Part shown: positions 24,940 through 36,740 of the stretch, in pieces
Layout: each line of letters begins with the position of its first letter
How positions within the stretch are numbered: the first letter of the stretch is position 1
Assembly: GCF_000340215.1 (NCBI RefSeq)
Contig: NW_006921554.1
Span: forward strand, 62,001 to 126,000
Length of the DNA: 64,000 nucleotides
Reading direction: 5' to 3'
Origin: Pseudocercospora fijiensis CIRAD86
Lineage: Eukaryota; Ascomycota; Dothideomycetes; Mycosphaerellales; Mycosphaerellaceae
Made by a program: the position numbers and the translations under genes
Notes under the pieces: model-generated
What the model was told of the DNA's origin: nothing
Seen by the model: the letters and a program-made list of their open reading frames with translations, nothing else
The model's database searches: none

Positions 24940-27330
24940 TTCACTAATAATCGAATAAGCTCTAGCTTTAGCGAAAACGAGTATTAAGAATTAGCGGAAT
25001 CCTCTAAATCCGAAACCGCCCCTAATCCTATTAACGAAGAAATTAGGCGGCGACTAGTTAATATAAGTAAGCCTCCTACGCCCTCTACGCTAGAAGCGCT
25101 CTATAATATTATTATAAAGATAATAGAGAAGCAAACTAAACTTCTCCGTTAAAACAAGCGTCGTCCGCTAGAACTAGGGAGTACTACAAACCCCTTATTC
25201 GAAGGGTAGAACGCTATAGTATATATTAAGCGCTTTAAGGAAGGCTTAGTTAATTACGAGCTCGATAGAGAATCCGACTAGTATAAGATTTAGTCCTTTA
25301 TAAGGACTACCTCCTTTAAGCTTTACCGAACCTTTAAAACCCTAGTTAGCTACCTAGAAAAGGACGATAAGTCTAATGCTAACTAGGAGACCTTTAAGAT
25401 AGCCTTTATAAGGGAATATCGGAAGCGCGATAGCCGTTGCATTAAAGGCAGTCGTACGTAGCTCGAGTCCCTCTACTTAGTAAGGCGCACTAAGGATAAC
25501 GACCTAAAGGGATATATTCGCGAGTTTATCGAGTTAGCGGACGGCATCGAATAGAGTAACCTCGAAAACTCTTAGAGAACGAGGCTGCTCCTCTAGGGAT
25601 TGCCGTAGCCTATAGCTTAGCGTATCTTCTGTCGCTACAAGCTTAGCGAGTCCGATCCTAAGAGTTTTAGGAAATACAAAGAGGTCCTAGTATATATTAA
25701 GGCCGACATTAATAGTATAGCCGATGCGAGGAAGTTTATCTACGGCGAAGACCGGAATAACCTAGCGTAGGTTAGAAAAGAAGCCTTAGGAAACAAGGGA
25801 CCTAAGTTCCTTCCTAAATCGTAAAGTAGTCCTAAGACCGTAACTCCTACTATTACTAAGCACTCTTAAGACGTTGCGGACTTAGCTAAATCCCTAGCCT
25901 AGCTAAACCTAAGTGCGAAAGCATTATAGCGAGTTAGGGAGGTTATTAATGCTACTATACTAGGCGATATACCGCTAGTCTACTAGGTTTTAGATCCTAA
26001 CTACCCTAAAGCCCCTTTAGTAGATGTCTACGCTATACGGAAGATCTATTCTAACTTAGATAGCAAGTGCTAGATGTATAGCGGGTTTAAACATATCTAA
26101 TCGTCCTGCCCTATCTAGAAAGAGCTTCTTAAAAGGAAGCTTATTATATAAGTAAATAGCCGATTCTACTATATAGACACCGGCGACAAGATTGATTTCG
26201 AATAGGATCGGAGAGCCCCGAAGCTGCCTTAGCTAAAGACCCTTCTAGAAAAGAAGTATAGCGGCAAGATCGAGTTTAAGGATACTAGGAACAGTACCCT
26301 CGCCGCTATTACTAAACGAGAAACTTAGAAGGTTAGGGCAAAACAGGTTAAGAAGCGAAGTAGTAACGGAACTACTAAGCCTATTAAAGTTAACTTTGTT
26401 TCTTAGAATCCGGACGCAGTTACTAATGTTTACGCGGTTACTAAGAATAGTATAGATGTCTACGCTGCTATACGGTCTTAGACCTAGTCCTAAAGCAAGG
26501 GCAAGAGCCCTTAGAACCCTACTCGCCCTAGTGCGGTAGCCTCTACTAGGGTACTAAAGAATAAGGCGGCCGATAAGGCTAAGCAATAGCGAGAGTTAAC
26601 CGCTAAAACTAAGACTCTTTAGACAGCTATAGACCGCGCTACCCGATCTAGTACTGCACCTAGTACCGCCCCTAGCACCCTACCTATAGAAAGCCTAGTC
26701 GTCCTAGAGACTCTAGAGGTCGATATAGAGGATGTTACTATCGATATTAGTAGTACCCTAGGCCTAGCTAACCTACCTGCCTATAAACGGAAGTTATCCG
26801 ACCTAAAGAGCTTTCGCTTTAATAGGTATATAAAAAGGTATAGTACTAGCCTAGCTAACTCCTTAGATACAAAGGCAAACGCTCTCTTCTAGGCTTTATA
26901 GTTCCTAGACCTTAAGTCTAATATGTCTATAGGAGAGCTACTAGTATACGGTTTGCCTACTAACCTATTCTAAAGCCGAATCCCTAACGATACTACCTTT
27001 ATAAAAGACCTCGCTACCCTCCGAAGGAAACAGGGACGGGAAGACTATATCGACGTCTCTTCCCTATAGTTCCTTCCTAAATTTTTAGGTGCCTAAGAGT
27101 TAGTAGAAGGCGAATCGGTAACCTATAAGAACTAAGATACTATCGATAATACTAACGAAGAGGGAGTTAAGGAGATAGGCCGAGGGGATAGTAATAATCC
27201 CGACCCTACTCTAGTTTTAGTCTCTATTAAGGCTGTCCGGTTTACTAGCTAACAAATCGGTCGAGTAGGACCTCCTCGACCTAAGGAACTTTATTCTATC
27301 CCTAATAATATAGACCTTTCCGCAGTTACC
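24940..27330 (+). pseudogene. Gypsy C gag with zinc knuckle, RIP-degraded
   Basis: The frame containing 25024 reads a gag-like protein: an acidic N-terminus, a capsid-like region at about 25190-25560 (YIKRFKEGLVNYEL, FKTLVSYLEKDD, and a GYIREF helix), then a zinc knuckle at about 26070-26110. The knuckle spacing is CX2CX4HX4C, with the second Cys now Tyr (TAT). A long low-complexity Thr/Ser/Pro/Lys-rich region follows (about 26380-26790). Stops are TAG/TAA. Start codon uncertain. The same frame continues into the protease. Confidence 0.7.
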
Positions 27331-27981
27331 CGTTCCTTCGCCGTCGTTCCCGCTATCTATATTTAAGTTACTATCGGGAGCTATAGTTAACAGATGCTAG
27401 CAATGCTTAATAATAGTTCGGAGTTACTTATTATAAGTAAGCGTTAGGCTAAACAACTTAGGCTGCTAATAAATAGAGACATTTCCCTAGGTATATAGGG
27501 AGTAAATAGGGAGGTTACGCTAGTAGGTGCTTACTATAATGTTATAGTAGACGCCTTCGGTATATGCTTTTCCTTTACCTTCTAGATTGCCGCCGACCTA
27601 AACACGCTAATTATTCTAGGTCGACTATAGTCTCGTATAACTCGAGGTGTCTAGCGCAACTACGACGATAGTTCCTAGGAGGGAACTATCGCTAACTAGA
27701 AGGACAACCGAGTCGTATTTACTAGTTATGTCGGCAATACTAGCTACAAATCCTACGAGGATATCCTTACTGCTTCTAGACGGTCTTCGGGAAACGCTAC
27801 GGCGCGGTTATAAGACCGGCAATCTACGCTATAAGTTAGTATAGCTTAAATAGGTTATTTCTAGAAGTGCGCCGCTCTATACGTTAAGGCAAGTTTCTAG
27901 GCTCTATACTAAGAAGACGAGTACTCGAAGCGATAGCGAGTATAATACAACGACTACCTATACCTACTACGTAAGTTAAGG

Positions 27982-28007
27982 TAATAATACTATCGTAAGT
28001 ATTATTA
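27982..28007. repeat. 10-bp perfect hairpin between protease and RT of gypsy C
   Basis: TAATAATACT (27982-27991), a 6-base loop, then AGTATTATTA (27998-28007). Confidence 0.9.
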
Positions 28008-28050
28008 TCGGAGGCGGGTCTACCCGAACTAACTAATTAGAACGCGAGTC

Positions 28051-28075
28051 TAATGCTACCCCGGGGGTATTATTA
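28051..28075. repeat. CCCCGGGGG palindrome, copy b
   Basis: TAATGCTACCCC then GGGGGTATTATTA, a near-palindrome at the point where the protease and RT frames of gypsy C part company. Confidence 0.8.
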
Positions 28076-31000
28076 CGAATCTAACGTTTTCGCCGGCGTT
28101 ATAAATTAGGACTACTAGCTATATACCTATCGACTTAAGGAAACTTCTAAAGAAGTTTACGCGCTGTTTTGTTACGCTAATCTCTAAGCCTAGCGACAAA
28201 GAGAGCGAGCTCGGGTTCGACAATCGATTAGTATATATACCCTATATAAGAGGGTAGCTAACAAGATTAAGCCTATAAAAGGTAGCGTACACATTACCGA
28301 TAGGTCTAATCCTAGCGGGAATCCTAACTAGCGACAAAAGTGTCTTAATTAGGAAGCAATATTGCTACCTAGGGATAGTCCGTACGACTAGAGATATATT
28401 ACTAAAAAGTTCTCTACTATTCCTAGGGGTTTAAGGCTAATACCGGAAAGGCTTACGAAGATCAAACCTAGTATAGAGCTTTCGGATCTTAAGCTTAACC
28501 TGCTATATAAGCTTCTATACAATCGCGAGGCCGTATTAGTATATAACTTTACTTACCTAGGTAGGATAAACCCGGAGATTGCCCCTCCGTAGAAGATCCG
28601 AACGATCGAATATAAGCCTTAGGCCTACCTAGATTTCAAGCTAAACCTAAGCCTATAAGGTATAGTTAAGGACATAATACGATAGCGTATAAAGGCTAGC
28701 ACCTTAGAACCTTCCTATGCCTCGTATCGCAATCTATACTTCCTAGTTTAGAAGAAGATAGCTCCTAGGGAACTAAAGAAGTACCGCCTAATTAACGCTA
28801 TATAAAAGTTTAATACGGTTACGATTAGAGATACTAACCTTCCTCCGGAGACTAATAGGTTCTCGGAAGCCTTTGCTAACTATATTGTAGCCTTACTAGT
28901 TAACGTTTTCTCGGGCTACGACTAAATTCCTCTCTACCCTAATAGCCGAGACCTTACTAGTTTCGAGATACCTCTTAGGCTATATAGACAAACTACCCTT
29001 CCCTAAGGGGCAACTAACTCCGTAGCCTAGTTCGTTCGCATTATAAACTAAGTCCTCGCGGCCTATATCTCCTATATAGCGATACCTTTCCTCGACGATA
29101 TCGGTATTAAGGGCCCTAAAACTAGGTACGATAATAAAGAAGTAGAGCCTAGCATCCGTAGGTTCTTTCTCGAATACGTTTAGAACCTCGATAATATTCT
29201 CTACGACCTAGAGCGAGCTAACCTAACGGTATATAGGGAGAAGCTTTAGCTCCTATATAAACGAATAAACATTGTCGGGTTTGTAACTAATAAGAACGGC
29301 CGCTATCCTAATAATGTACGGGTCCTAAAGATAGTATCCTAGCCGGATCCTACCTATTAGAAGGATGTCCGAACCTAGCTTAGAGTAGTCTCCTACTTCT
29401 ATATCTAGGTCGAGAACTTTATATTAGTATATAAGCCCTTATACGCCTTACTTAAAAAGGATGCTAAATTCGAATAGACCTCCGTTTACTAAGCGGCTAA
29501 GGATACGGTAACTAAGGCGCTCGTTAGCGTACCTATACTAACATCTATTAACTACTTAGAGGGTGCGGGTTTAATAGTTATTACTATCGACTCGAGCGGG
29601 GAAGGCTATAGCGAGATACTAATATAGTGTAACCGTAAGGAGCTATCCTTGCGTTATCCTATTAGGTACGACTCCGGACTATAGAAACCGATCGAGGCCC
29701 GATACGATACTAGTAAGCGAGAATGCCTAAGAGTCTATAAGGCTCTAAAGAAGTTCCGACTATAGCTCTTTAGTATATTCTTTCGCTTAGAAATCGATGC
29801 TTAGACGCTAGTCTATTAGCTTAACCGTACAGCCTCTAACCTACTAAACTCTATAATAGCTCGGTAGGTTGCCTAAATCTATTTGTTTAATTTCGACGTC
29901 TTCTACGTTCCTAGCAAGAAGTATACTAGACCGGATAGCCTTTCTAGAAGGCCCGCTATAGAAGAGGACATCGCCGAAATAATAGAAGAGAAGGATATCG
30001 ATGCGGTAATTAACCGTACCTTCTTCGCTACCTTCTATATTAATGCTATACTAGCGATTACTAGGCCTACTACCGACGACTAACCTAGCGACTAACCTAG
30101 TAACTAGCCCGGCGAGAACCCTACTACTAACGATAACGACTAGGCTAAAGCTAAGGCGGATAAACTAGAGAGGGATAATATCCTTAATAGGATCTACTCC
30201 GACGACTCCTATTATATCGCCTACTTCCTAACCTATACGAAGAAAGCGCCTAGCCTATTAAAGAGTTAATACCGTCGGGTTATTCGCTATTCTCGACGAT
30301 TCCTAGTTAAAGATCGAATCCTTTAGCGACAAGCGATAGTTAATACACCTCTCTAGCGTATTATTAACGACCTAGTAGCCCGATAAGAGATCCTTCGTTC
30401 CGTTTACGATAAGCTCGGCTACCGGGCGGTAGAGGGTACCTTCGATATCCTTCGTCGGCGGTACTAGTAGAATAGCGTATAGGCTAATATCTCTCGCTAC
30501 TATAAGAGCTGTCCTAAGTGCAATTTTAGGAATAGCTACCGTCGGCTAGGCGAGTTGCGTATCCCTGCTACCTAATTAGTTAGTAAGCGATAGTACGGTA
30601 ATAGAGTTTATCTAAGCCGGAATAATAGCCTCTATATTATTCGGGAAGGTCTTTCTCGATAGCCGGAAGCCTATTATTTCTATAAGGGCTACGGTGCTAC
30701 TAATACTCGTAATATAGCTACCTTCCTATTTAAGGATCTATTTTACTGCTAGGGAATACCTTACGAGATTATCTTAGACAACGCTACGAACAATATAGCT
30801 AAAGAAGTTTAAGCGCTACTTGTTTCGTATAGGGCGAAGAACGTTCGCATCTCCCTATACTATCTATAGTCGAATGCTATTGTTAAGCGTAGCTATCGGT
30901 CTTTAATTGATGCCCTATCTAAGATAACTAATAGAGGGGACAGGTCCGTTCCTATCTCTATCCGCGTTCTAGCCCTTCTCTAGGCGGATCGAACTACTAT

Positions 31001-32031
31001 TATCGATACGACTAGACTTACGCTAGCAGAGCTTATAATTAGGAGGGACGCCGTTCTTCCTATTAAGTTGTCCTATCGTACGTATAGCGTTTACGATTAG
31101 GGATCTGTTCGTACTAGAGCGGATCTCCTTGCCCTATATACTAAGGCTCTTAAGGATATAACTACTACTTCTTAGGAGGGACTTGCTCGATAACGGCGCC
31201 TTCGTAAAGAGGCTAAGCAGTATTTTAATAACTATAATACTATTAATTAGGAGCCTCTAAAGGTTAGCGATATAGTTCTCCTATACCGGTCCGAGTTAGA
31301 GTATAGTTACTCCTATAAGCTAGCCTTTAAATAGAAAGGGCCTTATAGAGTATAGGAGGTCCTTTACGATAGTTCTACGTACCGACTTTAGGAGCTTAAT
31401 AGTACTACCTTAAAGTACTCGCACCCCCGGGCTAACCTAAAGAAGATCGTCGAATTAAGAGAGCCTACCCGCCCTCCCCCGACCGAGAAGGAAGTTAATA
31501 CCTCTATAGACCCTCTACCGACCTTAGATACCTATCGAGAGGAGGATCCTACCGCGATTATAGATCCTATTCTACCTAACAACTATACGCATCCCTAGAT
31601 ACGTCTTAGTAAGCTATTAGGAATAACTTATAAACAAAGGGAGGGTTATATATATATTAATTGCGTATAGAGCATTTCCGATATTAATTCCGATAGTAAA
31701 CCGGACTTCTAGCTATCTAACTCTAACTCCGAGGAGGAACTCGACTAGTTTAGCGACGAAGACCGCCTAGAATTATAGCTAGATCCCGAAACTAAATAAT
31801 TGCTTGTCTTTCCCTACCTCTACTACGTTGTTTTCCCTACCTTCTCCGCGCTATTAATATAGTGCCGCCCTATAGCTTCAGTCCTTACTACTTGTTCCTA
31901 CGGTGTTAATGCTTATAGTTATTGCCCTCTTTTGCTTTACTTTATCTATTATTTTGCTCTTTAGCCTTCGAGATATTACTATAACTTTATTCCTTTACTC
32001 TTGTTTCCTTAGATAGAACTATACAAGGCGT

Positions 32032-32070
32032 ATTTTCCTAATAATACCCCGGGGGTAGTATTAGGAAAAT
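32032..32070. repeat. CCCCGGGGG palindrome, copy c (39 bp, one mismatch)
   Basis: ATTTTCCTAATAATACCCC on the left pairs with GGGGTAGTATTAGGAAAAT on the right with a single mismatch around one central G. The most complete copy of the set. Confidence 0.9.
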
Positions 32071-32482
32071 AGCCGAACCTAACCCTTTACCCTTCTAGGA
32101 CTACTTCCCTCTAGATTCCTAGACTCTAGCGATTACCCTTAAGTAATAACGATAACAAGGTACTCTACTAGAGGATGTTCCTACTATAGTTAGCACTAGT
32201 TACGTAGGATACTAAGAAAGGGAGGATCCCTCCCCCTTCCTAGCTCTTAGATAGATATAGCAACCTAGGCCTATAGCCTCTAAGAATAGGGACCTTAGGC
32301 TATTAAGCTTAGTATTTAGAAGAGGAAAGAAGGTAAACGTATAGACTACCTTTACGTGCTTACTAATATAAAAGGTAATACTATATCTATAGCGGTAGTA
32401 CTATAGGCTAACGTACTAACGAATTAGCTACGCTAGGCCTAGGCGACTTGCTCCTCGTTACCGAGCATCTCTAGAGAAAAGC

Positions 32483-32507
32483 TAATACTACCCCGGGGGT
32501 ATTATTA
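32483..32507. repeat. CCCCGGGGG palindrome, copy d
   Basis: TAATACTACCCC followed by GGGGGTATTATTA; one arm mismatch. Confidence 0.85.
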
Positions 32508-32924
32508 GTCCCGCTAGCTTTACTACTATAGATTTCTACTAAGGACTCGAACTAACTAGTTATATTTCGAGTACGCGAGAATCTACGATAGCTAAAGGTT
32601 AATAAAGGCGCGTAGTCGCTACTAGCAATTAGCTAGATCGATTGTCAAACTTTAGCCTGCCCTAATAATAAAAAGGTCTCGTATATAGCTTTACTTTTAT
32701 ATATAGCCGTTATCCGTTTACTTTACTAGCGCGGAATATACGGACTACGTTACCTTCGCACTATATTTAAAGCGAGCTTCCTAAGCTCCTTCTTCTACTC
32801 GATTACTAACTAACTTGCTACCGCCTAACTACCCCCCTCTTCTATCTAAACCCTTTAATTATTATTATTAAGTAACGAATACACTTATAAACTCGTTTAT
32901 AACCTACCTCCGCTTCGGTCGACT

Positions 32925-35600
32925 ATGTTTTCCGGCGCCCCGAATCCGCTAGGCGCTAGTAGTAGCAACGACCTACCTGCCCCTATTAACCTAAGCCTAG
33001 CTGCCCTAGTTCCGATCGAAGCCCTATCCGATAGCGCCTTAGCTACTATAACTAGCCTCGAGTACTGCTTCTAGATCGTTACCGCCCTTAAAGACCCTTA
33101 AGAGAAGATCTAGAACGCTCGTACCCTACTATACGTTATTAATAGGAATATTAAGAAGGCTACTATCTTAGTTGCGTACGATATAAATAACTTGCGTTAG
33201 TCTATCGGTAAGCGTATCTTTAAGCGCGAGGTTCTTAACGATATAGATATCGAGCAAGCCTTTCCTATCGTCTATAGCCTCGAGACGGCCGGTACCTAGA
33301 TTCGTTTGCGCTTTAAGACCCTCGACTAGGCCTTCGAACATTAGGGTAGACTAAGTAGTCTTCCTAAGAGCCTTATTAACTTCGCCTACGGTAGATAAGA
33401 GCGTACTAAGTAGGTCTCTTCGTTCGTTAACAAGTACAAGGTCCGTCGTTAAGGCGCCGAGTACCTTTCCTATACTATAATCTATCGTATATCTACCGCT
33501 AGTAAGAAGGTAGGCAAGCAGTTACTTAACTTGTCCTTTACGCTTAACGACTTTACGATAGCCTACTAGAAGAAGCACTACGATGCGATTGTCTAGGTCG
33601 ATCTTAACGTATAGATAACTAAGGATCTACTAAAAGAGAAGGGCTATCGCATTAATAGTGTAGGCTTTATTATTAAAAGTTAAGAGGCTCCTATCGTTAA
33701 TGTCCTTAAACGTAAGGCTCTTCGCCTAGAAACCGAGGCCGATATAGCTGCTAGTCTTACGCTCGCTATAGAAATATAGGCTAAGGATCGTCGCTCGACC
33801 TGTAACCGTAAGGTCCCTTAAGAAGTTTAAGACGAGCGCGCTAAGGCCGAAGCAGCGCGTAAGAAGGCATTACATACTCGCTAGGCCCTCCGTAAGGCTA
33901 CTAAGAAGTATAGCACTCCTTCTAGTACCGACTATAGTGCTAACTATAGTACTAACTATAGTAACTTAGATATTAATATACTAGATACACTACTAGAAGA
34001 TGTCTCCTCCGAAGGCTCCTTTAGCGAGCGTAGAGATAGAGGCCTCTCGCCGATCCTANNNNNNNNNNNNNNNNNNNNNNNNNNNNNNNNNNNNNNNNNN
34101 NNNNNNNNNNNNNNNNNNNNNNNNNNNNNNNNNNNNNNNNNNNNNNNNNNNNNNNNNNCTATACTAGTACTAAGGCGAGTATCCTCGTCGGTCGCCTATT
34201 AAAGATTAGTCGCGAGGTTGCTAATTAGGATGCCTTTACTACCCTTAAGACTAGTTATACTAACTAGTTTCCTAGACGTCCTACTGCCGCCCCGACCTCC
34301 CTAGGACTCTACGTATTCAACCCTACTAGTACTATTACTCGCGATCTTACGCTAACTAAGCGTCGATATAAGTTAATTACTAGTATTCTTAGATAAGGTA
34401 CCTCCTTCGACCGCTTTCGTTAGACTAGTAATACTATCTTCCCTCGAGTCTTCGGTTAGATATAGTCGCCTCGTAGAGCGTACCTTTCTCTTATCGTCGA
34501 CCTAATATAGGAGGAGTTTCGCATATTCTTTTAGTATATACGTAAACTGCCTAAGTCTAAGTAGGAAGGCTATAATACCCTTTAAACCTATAGAGTAAGC
34601 AACCAAATCGTCCGTTAGCATCCCGCCTTATAGCTCTTAGCCGTTACCCTTCGACCTAATTACGTATACGAGCTTATCTCCGTCCCTAAGCCTACTAAGT
34701 ACTTTAAGGTAGGTAATAGCGGTTATAAGAACTGCCCTACTAAGGAGACTTCTCGTCTTAGACAAGATATAGTTAAGCTCGCAGCTAGTAAGGGTGCTAG
34801 CTATCTACGTATTAAGGTTTCTCTTATATCTAAAGATAAGACCGCCTGTTTAACTATTATCGAGGGTATATACGAACTAGAGGTCTTCGAGAACTAGGTT
34901 AAGAAGCTTAATACTCGTAGCCTAGTTCTACTAAACAAGATTAGTAAGCTTACTAACAAGCACCTTACTAACGACGACCTCGGCTATATATTCGATAGTT
35001 AGCCTAACGAAGGCGAGGCAGCTTAGTAGATCCTTAACCCTCTAAAGGAATACGAAGTCTCTATTTAGATACTATACCTTCCGTATAGCGATCTAAAGCC
35101 CGAGAGCGACCGTATATTAATCGACTTAGGCTACTCTCGTATTATTAACGGCACTAAGATTAAGGGCTACGACAACTTAACCGTTGCTAAGGTTACTAAG
35201 GCGTACCGTAATCTAACCGCCCTTCTAGGTTCTAACACCTTCGTACCGTTCGCCTTCCCTACCGCTATCTTAGTCGAAGGCCTTAGTTACATTTCCGATA
35301 CCCTAGTTAGTAGAATTCCTTAGTTAAGTTACGTTATTTAGAACGAAGTTAAACAAATCCTCTAGTTTAGTAAGGAGGAGCTTAAGGACTATCTACGCGA
35401 GTAGGAGAAGGCTATATAGGACAAGGCTACTAATCTCCTCGTTAATTAAGCTTACTTCGAGGTAGAGTACTTTAGTATTAATAGCTTTAATACCTGCGGA
35501 GGAGTTTAGGACAGCCGACTAGCTAATAAGGTTATTGCTAGTAAGGATTACGGTACATTAAAGCAGCAGTAAGTTAGCGTAGTAGATTAGATGCTTAGGA
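32925..35600 (+). pseudogene. Unrecognised large ORF relic downstream of gypsy C pol, interrupted by an assembly gap
   Basis: From ATG 32925 a frame of 378 codons with only TAG/TAA stops reaches the gap at 34059. It contains a Pro/Ala/Ser-rich start, a central segment with KRIFKREVLND and FVNKYKVRRQGAEYL, and a Lys/Arg/Glu-rich end. After the gap (34160 on) another coherent stretch of roughly 470 codons runs to near 35560, including IVDLIQEEFRIFFQYI, SRLRQDIVKLAASKGASYLR and VAKVTKAYRNLTALLG. No retroelement domain or envelope-like membrane segment was recognised. It lies between pol and the 3' LTR of D, so it is either an extra retroelement gene or D's own remnant behind an inserted C. The frame relation across the gap is unknown. 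Confidence 0.5.
34059..34158. other. Assembly gap (100 N)
   Basis: Exactly 100 N, the usual placeholder for a gap of unknown size, so distances across it are not reliable. Confidence 0.98.
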
Positions 35601-35633
35601 GGTTGTTTTTGTATATTAATAGAATCTAGGAAC

Positions 35634-35657
35634 AATGCTACCCCGGAGGTATTATTA
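35634..35657. repeat. CCCCGG palindrome, copy e
   Basis: AATGCTACCCCGG then AGGTATTATTA; arms partly degraded. About 110 bp before the 3' LTR of element D. Confidence 0.7.
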
Positions 35658-35753
35658 CGGAGTCTCTAAAAGATAGCCTTAGCTAAGATGCCTAAGGTTA
35701 CTATATAACTGTTTGTTTTGAGCGTACAATATAAAGCGTATCTAGTTAGATAC

Positions 35754-35768
35754 GAAGAAAGGGAGGGA
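35754..35768 (+). other. Polypurine tract of element D
   Basis: GAAGAAAGGGAGGGA immediately before the 3' LTR, the expected primer site for plus-strand cDNA synthesis. Confidence 0.8.
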
Positions 35769-36048
35769 TATTAGCTAGTAACCGGCCCTATATACCTAGG
35801 CTAAGTTTTGAGCCTATATAAGAGGCCTCCTTCTGTATTATAGATAGAGCACTAACCTCGTATAGCATATTATTTACGTTACACTTCTACAATGCCTATA
35901 TTGCAGGGCTCTAGTTATTAGTATAAGCAACCGTCTTGTTATCCTATTATACTAAATATAGCTACCTATATTGCTATAGGTTATATTACCCTCGGTAGCC
36001 TATACTATTACTATAGGTAGTAGTAGTAGTATTAGTTTCCGTCCTTTA
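35769..36048 (+). repeat. Element D 3' LTR
   Basis: Same length as the 5' copy (280 bp). The polypurine tract ends at 35768 and the TCGT target duplication follows at 36049-36052. Confidence 0.9.
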
Positions 36049-36365
36049 TCGTCTAGACGCTTATAGCTTCTATTACTAGCGCGGACTTCTATATCGGTAG
36101 TATAGACGTAGATATAGGTAAGACGGTATATACGTTAGCGTACCTCGCTATTATCTTGAAAACGATTTAGTTTCGTCGACGCGGCGCTATCTACTAACGA
36201 GATATATACTATAGAACCTAACTTCTAGTTTAGCAACTCTAGTACTATCTCTAATTTAGCTAAGTATATTAGTAATTAGGTTTCTAAGTACTTATAATCC
36301 GAATACTCCGACTCGGCCGCGGCTTAAATAGAACTAAGTATTTAGTACGAAAATACTACTAGACG
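36049..36365 (+). pseudogene. SNF2-like ATPase copy 2, second part, with internal deletion
   Basis: Continues the 23390-23860 segment after element D. Walker A is present (GSIDVDIGKT, about 36105). At about 36155 the sequence jumps from the segment equivalent to 20405 of copy 1 to that equivalent to about 19536, losing roughly 870 bp that in copy 1 hold motifs II and III. Similarity to copy 1 fades near 36365. Opposite orientation to copy 1. Confidence 0.8.
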
Positions 36366-36481
36366 CCGAAGTAGTTTAGGTTACGAACTATAAACCGTAT
36401 ATAGTTTAGTTTCTTAGCGGCAAACTAGCTCCCTAGTTCTAGGTTAGTTTTTCTAAACTATATAGATTCCTAGTTAGAACT

Positions 36482-36710
36482 AGAGACTATATTAGTTTTA
36501 TTATAAATATACTCTTATCCGACTGCCGGCTACTATTACCGGCTATAATAGTAACTAGATTGTATTTAGGTCGCTCGCGGATGCCCTAACTATAGGTATT
36601 GCTATTAATAGGTCGTAGTAGCGAGAGACTATATTAGTTTTACTATAAGTATACTCCTACCCGACTGCCGGCTACTATTACCGGCTATTATAGTAACTAG
36701 ATTATATTTA
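36482..36710 (+). repeat. 87-bp direct repeat pair
   Basis: 36482-36568 and 36624-36710 match with a few C/T, G/A and A/T differences. Both hold TGCCGGCTACTATTACCGGC, itself an inverted repeat (GCCGG/CCGGC). Confidence 0.9.
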
Positions 36711-36740
36711 CCCTGCCCGCGATTGCCTTAATAATAGCGA

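Larger units (their letters stand above)
27330..31799 (+). pseudogene. Gypsy C pol: protease, RT, RNase H, integrase
   Basis: Protease at about 27370-27640: MLNNSSELLIIS matches the retropepsin turn with the active-site Asp codon altered, and ends with LIILGR. RT begins near 28560 in a different frame and has FLDD at about 29088-29100. A stop-free run at 29883-30083 covers the end of RNase H and the linker (VFYVPSKKY, RPDSLSRRP). The integrase has an HHCC zinc-binding region (about 30400-30540, with CPKC intact), a catalytic core (IILDNATNNI at 30770) and a basic C-terminus. A TAA at 31797 is the likely natural end. No chromodomain was seen. Between protease and RT the frame changes, close to a hairpin (27982) and palindrome b (28051). 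Confidence 0.8.
31800..32924. other. Region between gypsy C pol and the downstream ORF; no recognised gene
   Basis: Holds palindromes c (32032-32070) and d (32483-32507) and a purine run AAGAAAGGGAGGA near 32213 that resembles the polypurine tract used by element D at 35755. This could be the degenerate 3' end of an older unit. Otherwise nothing was recognised. Confidence 0.5.
23861..36048 (+). mobile_element. Element D: LTR-bounded element nested in SNF2-like copy 2
   Basis: 280-bp LTRs (23861-24140 and 35769-36048) flank 11.6 kb. TCGT precedes the left LTR (23857-23860) and follows the right one (36049-36052), a 4-bp target duplication; the uninterrupted copy near 20500 has a single TCGT at that point. 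A purine tract (AAGAAAGGGAGGGA) abuts the 3' LTR. Inside are a coding-like segment (24270-24784), the gypsy gag-pol called C, and a further coding-like region (32925-35600). Either D is one element with extra ORFs or C is a separate insertion inside D; no LTR pair for C was found. Confidence 0.8.

Noticed and set aside
27647..27844. Plus-strand 65-codon frame
   Set aside because: Out of frame with the gypsy C protease segment that spans it.
14203..35657. Palindromes as rho-independent terminators
   Set aside because: No T-run follows the arms and the setting is eukaryotic; several copies lie inside coding frames.
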